Positions 1 through 10,600 of a stretch of DNA of 48,544 nt are shown here, piece by piece. The translations under genes were made by a program, and so were the position numbers. The notes below the pieces were generated by a model. It was not told where the DNA came from. It saw nothing but the letters and a program-made list of their open reading frames with translations, and ran no database searches. This DNA is from an uncultured Clostridia bacterium. GTDB lineage: Bacteria > Bacillota > Clostridia > Christensenellales > Borkfalkiaceae. How positions within the stretch are numbered: the stretch's first letter is position 1; every line of letters starts with the position of its first letter. The stretch lies in assembly GCA_947623655.1 (NCBI GenBank), contig CANQHG010000013.1, forward strand, positions 1 to 48,544. Direction: 5' to 3'.

Positions 1-9
1 TTGCTCGGC

Positions 10-205
10 CTACGGCCTTCGAAAAGAAAGTGTTCGAGGGGTCGGTTTATTACATTTCCAAGCCTTATCACCCCACGAACTGAACTTCCTTGAAAGACAA
101 CGAGGCGCAGGTATGCGCCGAATTGGGTCGCTCACGGCGGAAGTAAATTCCGCCTGAGGCACGTGATGTTGGAATGGTTTCGAACATTTCTTTGCTCGGC
201 CTGCG
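10..205. other. Rod-like inverted-repeat element, possible structured RNA or MITE
   Basis: No gene is visible here. Positions 23-37 are complementary to 180-193 with one bulge, and 53-71 are complementary to 163-176 with a bulge, so the element can fold into one long imperfect rod. Inside are two perfect hairpins: GGCGCA/TGCGCC at 104-119 and GGCGGAA/TTCCGCC at 136-154. A short direct repeat, TTGCTCGGCC, stands at 1-10 and 192-201. I do not recognise it as 6S, SRP, RNase P or tmRNA. It could be a non-coding RNA on either strand or a miniature inverted-repeat element. Confidence 0.4.
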
Positions 206-239
206 GACGCGTAGGGCGTCAGCCTGCGCGTCATCCTAC

Positions 240-560
240 CCCGCGCGTCATTCTGAGCGAAGCGAAGAATCTCGCGGGCCTACGAAAAGAAAGTGTTCAA
301 AGGGGGTGCGGGCGGCGTCATGCTGAGAACAGGAGCTGTACGCAGTCCGTGAAAGATGTACCGAAGCATCTCGCCGCATGTTTTACGTTTGCCCCGCGAA
401 ATTCTAACTTCGTCGCTACGCTTCTCGTGCCGCCCTTCGACGCCATAAAGAACGTGCGGGCGGGGCGAGTTAAGGATTGTGACTCCGTTCTGCATCCATA
501 TCTCAGAATGACGCGGGGCGCTTTCTGTCCCCCTCAGTCTCGGCTTACGCCTCGCCAGCT
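240..560. repeat. Dispersed mosaic repeat, copy 1
   Basis: This is a gene-free stretch. It begins with an ATTCTGAGCGAAGCGAAGAA-type motif near 248. Positions 357-540 are nearly identical to 37777-37960, and 310-402 are matched in reverse orientation by 44911-45000. Open frames crossing it are not credible genes because the same sequence recurs in several non-coding gaps. From 560 to 677 I see nothing beyond the approach to yqzL. Confidence 0.8.
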
Positions 561-677
561 CTTTCTTGGGGGAAGCCAAGCAATAGTCACCTGCCGCGCC
601 GCATCGGAAGACGACCTGTATCGGCGACCACGGTATAACTTCCCCGTTTCTTCCCATACTGCGGACGGGAGGGAGAC

Positions 678-773
678 ATGAAAGAGGAAAAATCCGCGTG
701 TGAAATCGCTTGGGAACTCTTTGAAAAGACGGGAAATCTGAGCTATTACATGCTCTATAAGAGATTGAAATAA
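678..773 (+). CDS. yqzL: YqzL-like small protein (31 aa)
   Basis: This very short gene encodes 31 residues with the YqzL core pattern WELFEKTGNLSYYMLYK. YqzL-like proteins are small Firmicutes proteins of unknown role, characteristically encoded just upstream of recO (commonly between era and recO). The start is ATG with a good purine-rich ribosome binding site, GGGAGGGAG, directly before it. The stop lies 3 nt before the recO start, so the two are surely co-transcribed. No era homologue is present upstream; that space holds repeats. The product is shorter than the Bacillus protein (about 47 aa), but motif and position agree. Confidence 0.72.
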   Translation: MKEEKSACEIAWELFEKTGNLSYYMLYKRLK

Positions 774-776
774 ACC

Positions 777-1490
777 ATGGAATTCAAGACGGACGCGCTC
801 GTTTTAAGGAGCGCGGACTATGGCGAAAACGACAAGATCGTCACCCTTCTGACTGCCGAAAAGGGCAAGCTCGCCGCCGCGGTCAAGGGCGTGAAAAAAC
901 CGACTGCAAAGCTCAATTTTGCGGCGCAGCCCTTTTGTTTTGCCGAATATGTGCTCGCCGAAAAGGGCGCAAGGCGCACTGTGACGGGCGCGAGCCTGCA
1001 CGACGGGTTTTTTGCTCTCCGCGAAGATATCGCGGCGTTCTATGCGGCGACTTGCGTCACGCAGGCATGCGACCTCATCCTCTACGAGGGGATGGCGGGG
1101 GGCGAGCTCCTCGTCTGTGCGGTGCAGGCGCTCGGAGCGCTCTCAGACGGAAAAGGCGCGGGAGCGCTCGTTCTATTTTTGCTGAAAGCGCTCTGCCTCG
1201 CGGGCTATCCCGTCCGCGCGGGCGCATGTCCCGTCTGCGGAGCAACGCCCTCGGGCCGCATGAAATTCGACATGGAAGCGGGCGTTTTTACCTGTTCCGA
1301 CCATTCGGAGGGCGTGCCCGCAAGCGAGTCGACCTATCGCGCCGTCCGTGCCGCGTATGCGGGCGAAGAGGGAACGGACGACGGGAATTTGAGGGCCCTG
1401 CGTCTTCTCGGTGCGTATTTTTCGCTGAAAACGGATGCGACGCTGAAAGCGCTCGAGGGATATCTCCGTCTTTTGCACCCTTTACATTGA
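777..1490 (+). CDS. recO: DNA repair protein RecO
   Basis: RecO (237 aa, usual size about 240) mediates RecF-pathway recombination by loading RecA on SSB-coated single-stranded DNA and annealing complementary strands. The N-terminus carries the family OB-fold start (TDALVLRSADYGENDKIVTLLT). A zinc-finger-like cluster begins with CPVCG near residue 152 and continues to a downstream Cys/His (CSDH). The gene follows yqzL by 3 nt and has no promoter of its own, so it is the second gene of a yqzL-recO unit. No sign of truncation or frameshift. Confidence 0.95.
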   Translation: MEFKTDALVLRSADYGENDKIVTLLTAEKGKLAAAVKGVKKPTAKLNFAAQPFCFAEYVLAEKGARRTVTGASLHDGFFALREDIAAFYAATCVTQACDLILYEGMAGGELLVCAVQALGALSDGKGAGALVLFLLKALCLAGYPVRAGACPVCGATPSGRMKFDMEAGVFTCSDHSEGVPASESTYRAVRAAYAGEEGTDDGNLRALRLLGAYFSLKTDATLKALEGYLRLLHPLH

Positions 1491-1509
1491 AAATAAATTG
1501 AGAAAAGCC

Positions 1510-1538
1510 TTGACGGGAAAAGATGAAAGGATTATAAT
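1510..1538 (+). promoter_or_regulatory. Sigma-A promoter for the Wzz-like gene
   Basis: TTGACG at 1510-1515 and TATAAT at 1533-1538 are separated by 17 bp. A ribosome binding site (GGAG, 1555-1558) precedes the ATG at 1566. The start site falls about 20 nt before the gene. Confidence 0.85.
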
Positions 1539-1565
1539 GGAAATACACAGGAAAGGAGACTTTAA

Positions 1566-2855
1566 ATGGACAACGAAGAGATGAACGAAGGCGTTACGAT
1601 CGGAGACGTCTTCCGTGTCCTCAAACGAAAGATATGGTGGATTTTGGGCGCGGCGGTGCTCTTCACTGCCTCGATGATCCTTCTCTTGGAGTTTCTCGTA
1701 AACCCGCTGCTCGCTACATATTCCATGGAATTCAGGCTGATTTTCCCCTCGGAGGGGAACAGTACATATCCCGACGGTTCGCCGTTCTTCTATCAGGACA
1801 TCATTTCGCGCGATTCGCTCGCCGCGGCGAAAAATTCAGACAACGCTTTTTCGTCGATCGATATCGAAAAGATGAATAAAAACGGCCATATCGCCATCGA
1901 AGCGGAGACGGAAACGGTCAACGACGTCAAGGTGTATACGGGCAGATATACGATCACGGTGCAGGGCGCCTATTTCAGAGGTGAAGACCAGGCGGCGGAT
2001 TTTATCCGCGCGGTCGCGGGGCTGCCTGTAACGGACATTAAAAACAGGGCGAAAGAAGTCAATTACGCGCTCGACGAAAAGGCGTTTGAAAGCGCGCCCT
2101 TCGAGGAACGCCTTCTTCTCCTCGCTCAGGAAAAAGAGAGCCTTCTCTCCGTCTATGAAAATTGGATCGAGGTCTTCAGCGAGACGTACACCGTGCAGTT
2201 CACAGACGCCGAGGGCAACCGCGTTGCCCGCCGCCTCAAGGATTTCCACGACTCTGTTGCCGCTCTCTTCGGCGAGAGCGTAAAGCTGGAACTCGAGAAC
2301 GAGCTTGAATTCGGCGGATATTATTGGACGGGAAACGGCGCCGACCTCAACGACTATCTCACACAGCTCGAAAACGAATATATACGCAACCGCGACGAGA
2401 TCGACCAGCTTGCGGTGGCGCAGACGAACGGGAGCGCCCGCATCGTGGAACTCATCTCGCGGAACAACAACATCGCCTATTGGGTCGGGTTCGATTACGA
2501 CGAGGAGACGGACACGGTGACGCGGAACGGCAACGGCACGCTTACGGCGGAGAACGTGGAAAAGTACGCCGCCCGTTTGAAAGAGGAATTCGATCAGCTC
2601 AACAAAGAGGCGGATGAGCTCATCAACGTCGTTTCCGCCATCTATGCGCGGGGCATGACGGTGCGCTTCGACAAACAGACCGTGACGTCGAGCGGAGACG
2701 TCAACACGATCGTCGGCGCGATCGGAAGTCTGATCGGCGGTCTTATCATCGCGGGCGCGATCGCCTACGCCGTGGAGACCAACCGCAAAAAGAAAGAAAA
2801 GACGCGGGAAAGCGATCGGGCGGAGGAAGAGACCGCCGGAGAGGACAAGCAATAA
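1566..2855 (+). CDS. Wzz/YveK-like chain-length-determinant-type membrane protein
   Basis: The 429-residue product has a short cytoplasmic N-terminus, a membrane segment at about residues 23-45, a large extracytoplasmic region with helical/coiled stretches (about 50-375), and a second membrane segment at about 378-403 followed by a highly charged tail. This two-membrane-span layout with terminal spans is that of polysaccharide co-polymerases (Wzz, YveK/CapA), which control chain length of exported polysaccharides, usually with a tyrosine kinase partner. No kinase, flippase or glycosyltransferase gene is present here, so it is an orphan copy. The family call rests on topology rather than on a diagnostic motif. 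It has its own strong promoter and is followed 26 nt later by an unknown gene that is probably co-transcribed. Confidence 0.6.
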   Translation: MDNEEMNEGVTIGDVFRVLKRKIWWILGAAVLFTASMILLLEFLVNPLLATYSMEFRLIFPSEGNSTYPDGSPFFYQDIISRDSLAAAKNSDNAFSSIDIEKMNKNGHIAIEAETETVNDVKVYTGRYTITVQGAYFRGEDQAADFIRAVAGLPVTDIKNRAKEVNYALDEKAFESAPFEERLLLLAQEKESLLSVYENWIEVFSETYTVQFTDAEGNRVARRLKDFHDSVAALFGESVKLELENELEFGGYYWTGNGADLNDYLTQLENEYIRNRDEIDQLAVAQTNGSARIVELISRNNNIAYWVGFDYDEETDTVTRNGNGTLTAENVEKYAARLKEEFDQLNKEADELINVVSAIYARGMTVRFDKQTVTSSGDVNTIVGAIGSLIGGLIIAGAIAYAVETNRKKKEKTRESDRAEEETAGEDKQ

Positions 2856-2881
2856 TTCCCGCAACGCGGAACGGAGTACAT

Positions 2882-3409
2882 ATGGAGAAATTTGCCGCAC
2901 TGCGGTTTACGGAAGATGAAAATTTGAGAGGGCGCGTCTATTGGTACATCGCGCCCTTTTCCGTAAAAGAGGGGGAGAGGGTGCTCGCTCCCGTCGGCCC
3001 GCACGACAGAGTGCAGTGCGCCCGCGTCGAGAAAACGGACGCCTTTACGGAAGAGGAAGCGCCCTATCCCGCGGTGCTGTGCAAGCACATCCTCGCCAAG
3101 TTGGGGGAAAGGGAAGCGGCGGAGGGCGTGTTCGATCTCGGCGGCGTCCGCTACGACGACAGACACTATACCCGTCTTTGCCGCATCCTCATCGCGGAAG
3201 ACGGGACGCGCGGACATGATCTTCCCGTAAAGAGGATCTGCACCGAAGAAGAATGGCTTCTTCCCGCCGCCGAGGCGCGGGACTGCGTGCTCCTGTACGG
3301 CGAAAACGTAAAAGAGGCCGCCTCGCTCATTCTGAGGATCGTGCGGGGAGAAGATCCCGAAGGCGTTCCGCCATCCGTCCTTCTCGCCTTGCGCGGGAAA
3401 CTGTGCTGA
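2882..3409 (+). CDS. Protein of unknown function (175 aa)
   Basis: I do not recognise this protein. It is soluble, without signal peptide or membrane segment. The first half (residues about 15-70) reads like a small beta-barrel: a segment with GRVYWYIAPF, then GERVLAPVG and CARVEKTDAF, loosely reminiscent of the PriA DNA-binding-domain or KOW/SH3-like folds. The second half is mixed alpha/beta and ends with a helix-rich tail. It lies 26 nt after the Wzz-like gene and 41 nt before asparaginase, with no obvious promoter of its own, so it is probably read from the upstream promoter. Confidence 0.65.
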   Translation: MEKFAALRFTEDENLRGRVYWYIAPFSVKEGERVLAPVGPHDRVQCARVEKTDAFTEEEAPYPAVLCKHILAKLGEREAAEGVFDLGGVRYDDRHYTRLCRILIAEDGTRGHDLPVKRICTEEEWLLPAAEARDCVLLYGENVKEAASLILRIVRGEDPEGVPPSVLLALRGKLC

Positions 3410-3450
3410 ACCTTTTCGCCCGAAATTTTTGTATACCGAATAAAAAAACC

Positions 3451-4440
3451 ATGAAAAAACACATATTACTCATAGCAACGGGCGGTACGATCGCCTCGCG
3501 GAACGGGGGAGAGGGGCTTGCGCCCGCCATTTCTTCCGAAGAATTGCTCGCGGAAGTGCCCGAAGTCAGGGCCGCGTGCGACGTAGACGCCGTACAGCTT
3601 TTCAATCTCGACAGCACAAACGTCTATGCCCGCCACTGGCTGGAAATGGCACGGCTCGTCGAGGACAATTACGACAGATACGACGGATTTGTCATCACCC
3701 ACGGGACGGACACCCTTGCCTATACGGCGGCGGCGCTTTCCTATCTCGTGCAGGACTCTCCCAAGCCCATCGTGCTCACGGGTTCCCAGCGTTCCGTCTA
3801 TCTCCGCGACACCGATGCGCGGCAAAATCTCGCCGACGCGTTCTTCTACTGTGCGGACGGGGGCTCTTTCGGCGTGGAAGTCGTCTTCGACGGAAAAGTC
3901 ATCCTCGGCACCCGTGCAAAAAAGACGAGAACGCGCAGTTACAACGCCTTTGCCTCCATCGACTACCCCGAGATCGCCATCGTGCGCGAGGGGGTGCCGT
4001 TCTATTATATAAAAGAGGAAAAGCCCGCGGCGCCGCGCTTTTATCATAAACTCGACGAGAAAGTCTTCGTTCTCAAGATGACCCCCGGGATCTCCGCCGA
4101 CATCTTCGACTACTGCGATACGCATTGCGACGGGCTGATCATCGAGTCTTTCGGCTCGGGCGGTCTGCCCCGCTATGAGGACGACATGTTCTTCACCCGT
4201 CTCAAAAAATTTCTCGACGCGGGGAAAGTCGCAGTGCTCACGACGCAGGTCGAACGGGAGGGGAGCGCGCTCGACAAATACGAAGTGGGACGCAGGCTCT
4301 TATCGTGCGGGAATGTCATCGAAGCGCGGAGCATGACGCTCGAAGCTACGCTCACCAAGCTCATGTGGCTGCTCGCGAACTTCCCCCGCGGGGAGATCCC
4401 CGCCCTCTTTTCCGCCCCGATTAGAAAAGATATACTATAA
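3451..4440 (+). CDS. ansA: L-asparaginase, type I-like
   Basis: This cytoplasmic enzyme hydrolyses L-asparagine to aspartate and ammonia. The 329-residue protein carries both catalytic signatures: ATGGTIAS near residues 9-16, whose second threonine (T13) is the expected nucleophile, and THGTDTLAYTA near residues 84-94. The ATG at 3451 is preferred over an upstream in-frame start at 3253 because the family begins directly with this hydrophobic strand and the upstream extension overlaps the previous gene. No good Shine-Dalgarno is visible before the ATG. There is no signal peptide. A terminator follows at 4468. The symbol ansA is by family resemblance; ansB cannot be excluded. Confidence 0.92.
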   Translation: MKKHILLIATGGTIASRNGGEGLAPAISSEELLAEVPEVRAACDVDAVQLFNLDSTNVYARHWLEMARLVEDNYDRYDGFVITHGTDTLAYTAAALSYLVQDSPKPIVLTGSQRSVYLRDTDARQNLADAFFYCADGGSFGVEVVFDGKVILGTRAKKTRTRSYNAFASIDYPEIAIVREGVPFYYIKEEKPAAPRFYHKLDEKVFVLKMTPGISADIFDYCDTHCDGLIIESFGSGGLPRYEDDMFFTRLKKFLDAGKVAVLTTQVEREGSALDKYEVGRRLLSCGNVIEARSMTLEATLTKLMWLLANFPRGEIPALFSAPIRKDIL

Positions 4441-4467
4441 AGATATACTATAAAGATAAATTATAAG

Positions 4468-4504
4468 AGTTACGCTTCCGCAAAAGGGAGCGTTAACTTT
4501 TTCC
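4468..4504 (+). terminator. Intrinsic terminator after asparaginase
   Basis: An inverted repeat (AGTTACGCTTCC paired with GGGAGCGTTAACT, slightly imperfect, loop GCAAAA) runs into a T-rich stretch. It separates asparaginase from the promoter of the giant lipoprotein gene. Confidence 0.7.
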
Positions 4505-4529
4505 AAGTAAAAATTTTTTTATAAAAATG

Positions 4530-4558
4530 TTGACACAGTGAAAAAATTGTTGTAGAAT
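4530..4558 (+). promoter_or_regulatory. Sigma-A promoter for the giant lipoprotein
   Basis: A perfect -35 box TTGACA at 4530-4535 and TAGAAT at 4553-4558 are separated by 17 bp. The leader is about 40 nt and contains AAGGGGG shortly before the ATG at 4607. Confidence 0.87.
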
Positions 4559-4606
4559 AAGGACGCCATTTATAAAACGGCGAAAAATTTTATAAGGGGG
4601 AAAGAC

Positions 4607-7600
4607 ATGAAAAGGCTAAAAACAGTTCTGATTCTGTTATTCGCGCTCGTGATGTCGCTGGGCCTCTTCGCCTGCGGCGGCGGGGAAGATGAGCACACGA
4701 CCCACGTCGACGAAAATCCGAAAGACGGCAAGTGTGACGTCTGCGGCGAAGATGTGCCGCACGACCATGTTGACGCGGACGAAAACGGCAAGTGCGATAT
4801 TTGCGGTACCGACATGGGCGGTACGACAGAACCCGGCGAATACCGTAACATCAGGGTAAGACCGTCGGAAATCGCATTGACAGACTCAGACGAACAGTCC
4901 GTACTCGACAGCGAATACGGCAAAGTGGTGGTCACTGCGACCGACTACGACGGCATGACGACCGACTTCACGCTCAACGATTGCGATATAAGCGGGACCG
5001 TCACGCTGCACGAGGTGGGTGAATACACGCTCAACGTGCATCTCAAGAGCGACGACAGCAAGGTCGCCACGCTCACAGTCACCATAAAGCATAATTGGGG
5101 CGCTTCGTCCAACGGTCTCAGGATCTGCCAATACAGCGCCTGCGGCGCACGCGAAGAGACGAGAGAGGAAGATGTCGTTATCCACTACGGCACGTTCCAC
5201 GAAGGCACGGACGCCACGATCCCGCAGAACTCTCTCGACTCCGGTCTTTGGGCGAGAAAGGAGACGAAGGTCTACACCAACTACAAGGCAGACACTTCCG
5301 CAGTGTCCGAATTCGGCCTCGTAAACGGCAAGAAAGTTCCCACGCTCACCGTGGGCCAGCTCGAACCCGGCACGACCATTACCATTCGCGGTAAGGCGCA
5401 GACGGCGACCGACGCAAACGGCCCTTGGAACCATGCGAACGAATATTGGAACTTCCCGCTCATCGGTATTGCGGACAGATACAATAATACGATCGAAAAC
5501 AGCGACCATAAGGGCTATACCGACGGCGTTTCCGTTATCGTCCGTCAAGAAGGCTGGGTCCTTTACAACGGTATCGGCGAAAACGCGGCAAACCTTCTCG
5601 GCGGCATCATGGGCGGTTCTTTCACGTCCGCGGGCGGCTGGAGAAACTACGGCTCGCACATCGACGCCGCGAACGACTCCGCCAACCCCGGCACGCCCGG
5701 TACGGCGGCCGCAGGCTACACGAAGGCGATCCCGACCGATTGGTCGTCCGTCGGCGATTGGTGGGCCTATTCCTCGGGCGAGATCATGCAGTCGGGCAGC
5801 TACTACGGTGAAGCGGCCGACGTCGAATATACGTGGAACTACCGTGAAGACGGCGTGATCGAGCTTACCTACGCTTACGGCACCAACTATGCGACCGTTC
5901 TCAAGGCGTATATCAAAGTTCCCGCCTCGTCCGTCGGCTATTACGACACGATCCTCCACGGCGACTACAGCGATATGACGATCACCGAGAGCGTCATCAC
6001 CACGAAGAGAACGCCCAAGACGTTCAGATACAACGGTCTGAAGACGAATGCGAACAAGACCTATGCCGAAAATATGCAATACGACGCGACCACGCTCAAC
6101 GTGGAAGTCGAATACGAGCAGGCTGCCGGCAAGTTCGAACCTTTGCAGATCGTTAACTCTCAGGTCTACTACTACAACGGCACGCTCAGCCGCGCCGAAC
6201 TTGCGGCCAATGCCGACGAACTCAACTCTCTCGATTCCGAGAAGTGGATCTCCCTCGGCAACCACAACCTCGTCTCCGGCGACAAGATCTACAAGATCCA
6301 CCTCGTCAAGGCGGGCAAGTCGTTCGTACAGCTCCTCGGCGAGAACGACATCAAGGTCGTCGCCAACAAGGTCGCTTCCGCTGCAGGTTCCGACGTCACG
6401 ATCGACGGCGTAACGTTCTACAACAACGGCAAAGTCGGCGAACTTCCGTTCTCCTTTGACGCGGAGAAAGAGCAGATCGTCCTCGCGCTCAGCGGCGGCA
6501 ACGTGCAGAAGCTCGACGAGACGCAGACGGCGAAATTTACCGATTTGAACGGCGCGACCAGATATGTTGCGCTCCGTATCAATGCGGCAGAGCTCGGCGC
6601 TGCATTCACGGCGAACGGCCTCACCGCAAAAGACGGCACCGAAAACGTTCCCGTCTGTGCGACTGTCTCCGACGCGGGCGACCTCTATCTCGTCCTCGCG
6701 CTCAAGAAAGCTTCCGACAAGATCGTCATTTCCGGCGCACAGGCGACGGAGATCGTCCTCAACCTCTCCGAACTGCAGGGCTTCATGCTCGAGTCCGCGG
6801 TCGAGGGTACGCTCAAGCTCAATGCGGGCGGCGAGCTCACGCTTACCTATAATCTTCCCGCAAACGCCAAGGCCGACGAACTTGCTCTCGCATTCGGCTC
6901 TTCGATCTATCAGATCAGAAACGCGTTCAATGCCGACGGCAGCTGCAAGTGGACTACGTCGCCTTACACGAACGGGAACTATACTTTCACGAACGCTTCG
7001 CTTCAGAACAACAAGCTCACCATCACCGTGAAGGTCGCGGGTGCAAACCTTGCAAACTATGCGCCTGCACAGTTCGAACTCAGATACACCTCGGGCAGCA
7101 CATTCGACGCGATCACCGACGTTATCGACTACACGATGGAAATGAGCGATACCGTTGAGGGCTTCATTGCGGGCGAGGGTCACTACGCCTATGTCACCGA
7201 GAGCGGCAAGCTCAACGTCGTCAAGGCATTCCCGTCCGACAATGTGGAGAACGGCACCGTGAGCGGTAAAGTCGTCCTCAACATCAATGACGGCAACCTC
7301 GACACGTTCAAGACGAACGGTCTTCTCACCATCGTCTACCGTATCGAGAACGGCGAGCTCGTGCTCGTGAACGCTCCCGCGGCGGTCAGCGGCTTCTGCC
7401 AGATCGTCGGTACCTTCGGGGATGAGCGCGGCGGCGCCGATAAGGGCGCATACGTCGTCCTCACCGTCGATCTCGCAACGCTCGGCATCAACGGCGACTA
7501 CTACTTCGACTTCAACAACGGCGAGACGTTCAACTCTGCCGACGAAGCGAAGCCTGCTTCCATCAACAAAGTTTCCGGCACGAAGATCTCGCAAGAGACA

Positions 7601-10600
7601 GTTGCCGCGAACGAATGCAAGACCGCGATCATCATCGAGGGCACCTGCCAGCAGGAAGGCCTCTATGCTTGGGAGATCACCAAGAGCGGCAAGACCGTGT
7701 TCTATGCAAAGGCTTCCGTCGGGGGCGGCGTGCACGACGATTCGGACGGCGACAACATTTGCGATCTCTGCGGCTCCACGATCGGCACAGTTTCTTTGAC
7801 GCACGACGAGAACTCGCAAAAGAACGAACTTCGCGACGGTCAATTCGTTGAAATCAGCGGCCAATACAACAGCAGCACCCACGCACAAGCCTATAACGGC
7901 ATTGAGACCAATGTCCGTCAGGCAAGCGGCGACGCGTTCTATGTCCGCGTCCGTAACGACGGCTTCTATGCAAGAGAAGTGGGCGCCGATGAGCAGATCA
8001 CTCTTGACTCCAACTCCACGCCCGCAAATACCTGCAACGGCGTTCCCAACGGTATCGACGGCACACCGATCGATGCGGCGACCGACTATCTCGACGCCAA
8101 GAAAGAAGGCTTCTTCAAGGTCTATGCGTCCTATGTCGAAGGCAAAGTCACCGTTATTACCAAACTTTGGACGAAAGATCAGGAAATGACCGATACGCCT
8201 TACTTCCAGTACACTGTTATGATGACAGTTGTCTCCAAGGCCGCCTCGATCATGGTCAACTTCCGCTTGGATAACTGGAACGGCGTAGCAGATGTGAGCC
8301 CCGAAATTCAAACAAACGGCGAATGCAAACTTGTAAAGGGTAATGTCTCCAACAGCACCATCGAGAGCGTTGCATTTGCGGACGTTTCGGGCCATGCGGC
8401 TCCTACGGGGATGACGATCGCCAACGCCGGCAACAAAGTCACCCTCACGGGGAACGCGCCGATGGAAAACAAGAACTACTATGTAGCATTCAAAGTTACG
8501 TTCCAAAGCGCGATCGACAGCAGCACCGACGTGTATGTGCGCAATGCCGACGGTTCCTCGTTTGCGAACGCAACGGCTACCCTCAACACCGAGAGAACGG
8601 AGATGCTCATCTATCTGCCTCTTACGGCAGGGACCGCGTACACCACGGCGACGCTCGACTTCGTGAACTTTGCAGGCAACACCATGCAGGGCGACATCGT
8701 TGTCGATTTGAGCAATATTCTTCTTTCCGACGTCGAAGTCACGGCCGATAAGCAAGACCTTAAGCTCGCAGGCGACACGTTCACCCTCACATTCACGGGA
8801 ACGATCCCCGCGACCGCGAAACTTGCCATCGGCGCAGACGCCGTCGCGCTTGCCGACCTCGCTGCCGCGAGCGCTACCTCTCCCGTGGCGATCAACAGTC
8901 TCTTCTCCGTCACGGCATACAACGCTTCGACCCACGCGGTCACCGTGAAATATGCGGGCGTTCAGGACTACACTAAGGACGTCGCAGAGGTTGAGTTCCT
9001 TCTCACCGATGAGAACGACGTCATCCTTAACCGTATCTCCGTCTATCCCAACTCGCTCGAGGGTCTTGCACAGCAGATCGAGACGAGCGGCTGGTATATC
9101 CTTGCGAACGGCGGCACGCTCGTGCTCGTCTCCGATAAGGCAGAGGCCGAGACCCTTCCCGTCATCATCAACGCAGGGAAAGCATACGCGAGCAAGTTTA
9201 CGATCGGTATGCAGGAACTTGGCTTCAAGGGCGGCAAGTTCGTTGACTCCAATGTCGCAACGAAAGCGTCCGTCCTCATGAACACCACAATAAACGGCAA
9301 GACGGTCACGGCGATCGTCATTACCGTCGCTGATCTGGAAGGCATCGGTATCGCCCAGGACGGCGCTTACGGCGTCATGCTCGCGACCGAGGGTGCGGAG
9401 AAGTATTATTATGCAGTCGCAGCCAACAGAACGATCACTGAGCAGAATGCAACGGCCGGTACTTCCGAGAAAGAGATCGGCACGCACAGCTGCACAGAGC
9501 CCGGCAAGAAAGCTAAGACGAATGCGGATGAATCCTTCTATTGGGATTTCGAAGTCACTCCCGCACACAGCTATCCCGCTGCTGTCGATAGTGATGGAAA
9601 TTACGTCTGCACCGTATGCGGCGCGATCCTTCATTCCGGCAATGCAGTCAGCACCTACGTTTCCGTTCCCGAAGGAACGACGGACCTCGACGAAAAGGGC
9701 ATGAGCGTCTCTTTCTGGCTCATCGAAGCAGGGAACGACTGGGATGCGATCGGCGTTTGGACGAACTTCGGTAAGTTCAAGATCGCGCTTCCCAACATTC
9801 AGGCGAACAACCAAGGCACCGATGTATCGTCGGACGAAGCGATCGCGGCTCTCCGCACGAAGATCGGCAATGGTAATGCATTCCCGAGCTCTGCCGGAGT
9901 GATCACAAACGGTTACAACTGGGATGCGATCAGCTCGAGCAAGAACGTCTATGTAACGATCACGATCGGCCTTGAGGCGATCAGCTTCTACATGGACGGC
10001 GTGCAGATCTTCAGCTTCCCTGCAACGATGGCATTCCCCGACTCTGCAAACGGCGGCACGATGGGCGACTTTATCGAAGCGTTCCTTCTCGCTGCACAGA
10101 AGGGTGGCGTCACTGTTGCGACTCCCGAAACCGCTTACAACGGCTCCATCAGTGCAAAAGACGCTTTGATCGAGTACGGCAAGGCATACACTGCGGACGA
10201 GGCGGCGGCACGTTACAACGCCTATATTTCCGAGAAGTATTACTATCCTACTCATACCCACGCCTATGGCGACGACGATAAGTGCACGTGCGGCGAGCTC
10301 AATCCCAACCATGGCAATACGTCCGAAGGCGGCAAAGCACACGCTTGGGACGACACCGATCATTGCACAATGTGCGGTATCTTCAATCCCGATCATCAGC
10401 ACAAGGATGAGCACGGTCCCGACGGCACGGGCGAACCCGACGGTATCTGCGATGTCTGCGACAAGCCGGTCAATCATCAGCACACGTTTGTGAACGGGGT
10501 TTGCTCGGATTGCCACTATGTCTGCGCTCATACGTTCACCACAGAAGAGGGCGAATGCTCCGTCTGCGGACAGGTCACAGGCAAACAGCTCAGCTCCGAA

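Noticed and set aside
1..205. 6S, SRP, RNase P or tmRNA gene
   Set aside because: The rod-like fold is suggestive, but none of the signature sequences of these RNAs could be found.
163..681. A 172-codon frame before yqzL
   Set aside because: It runs through dispersed repeats that recur in non-coding gaps and its product resembles no protein.
1836..2900. A 354-codon antisense frame over the Wzz-like gene
   Set aside because: Shadow frame with no control signals; the sense gene has a consensus promoter and membrane topology.
3253..3450. An upstream extension of asparaginase
   Set aside because: It overlaps the previous gene and precedes the conserved first strand; the ATG at 3451 fits.
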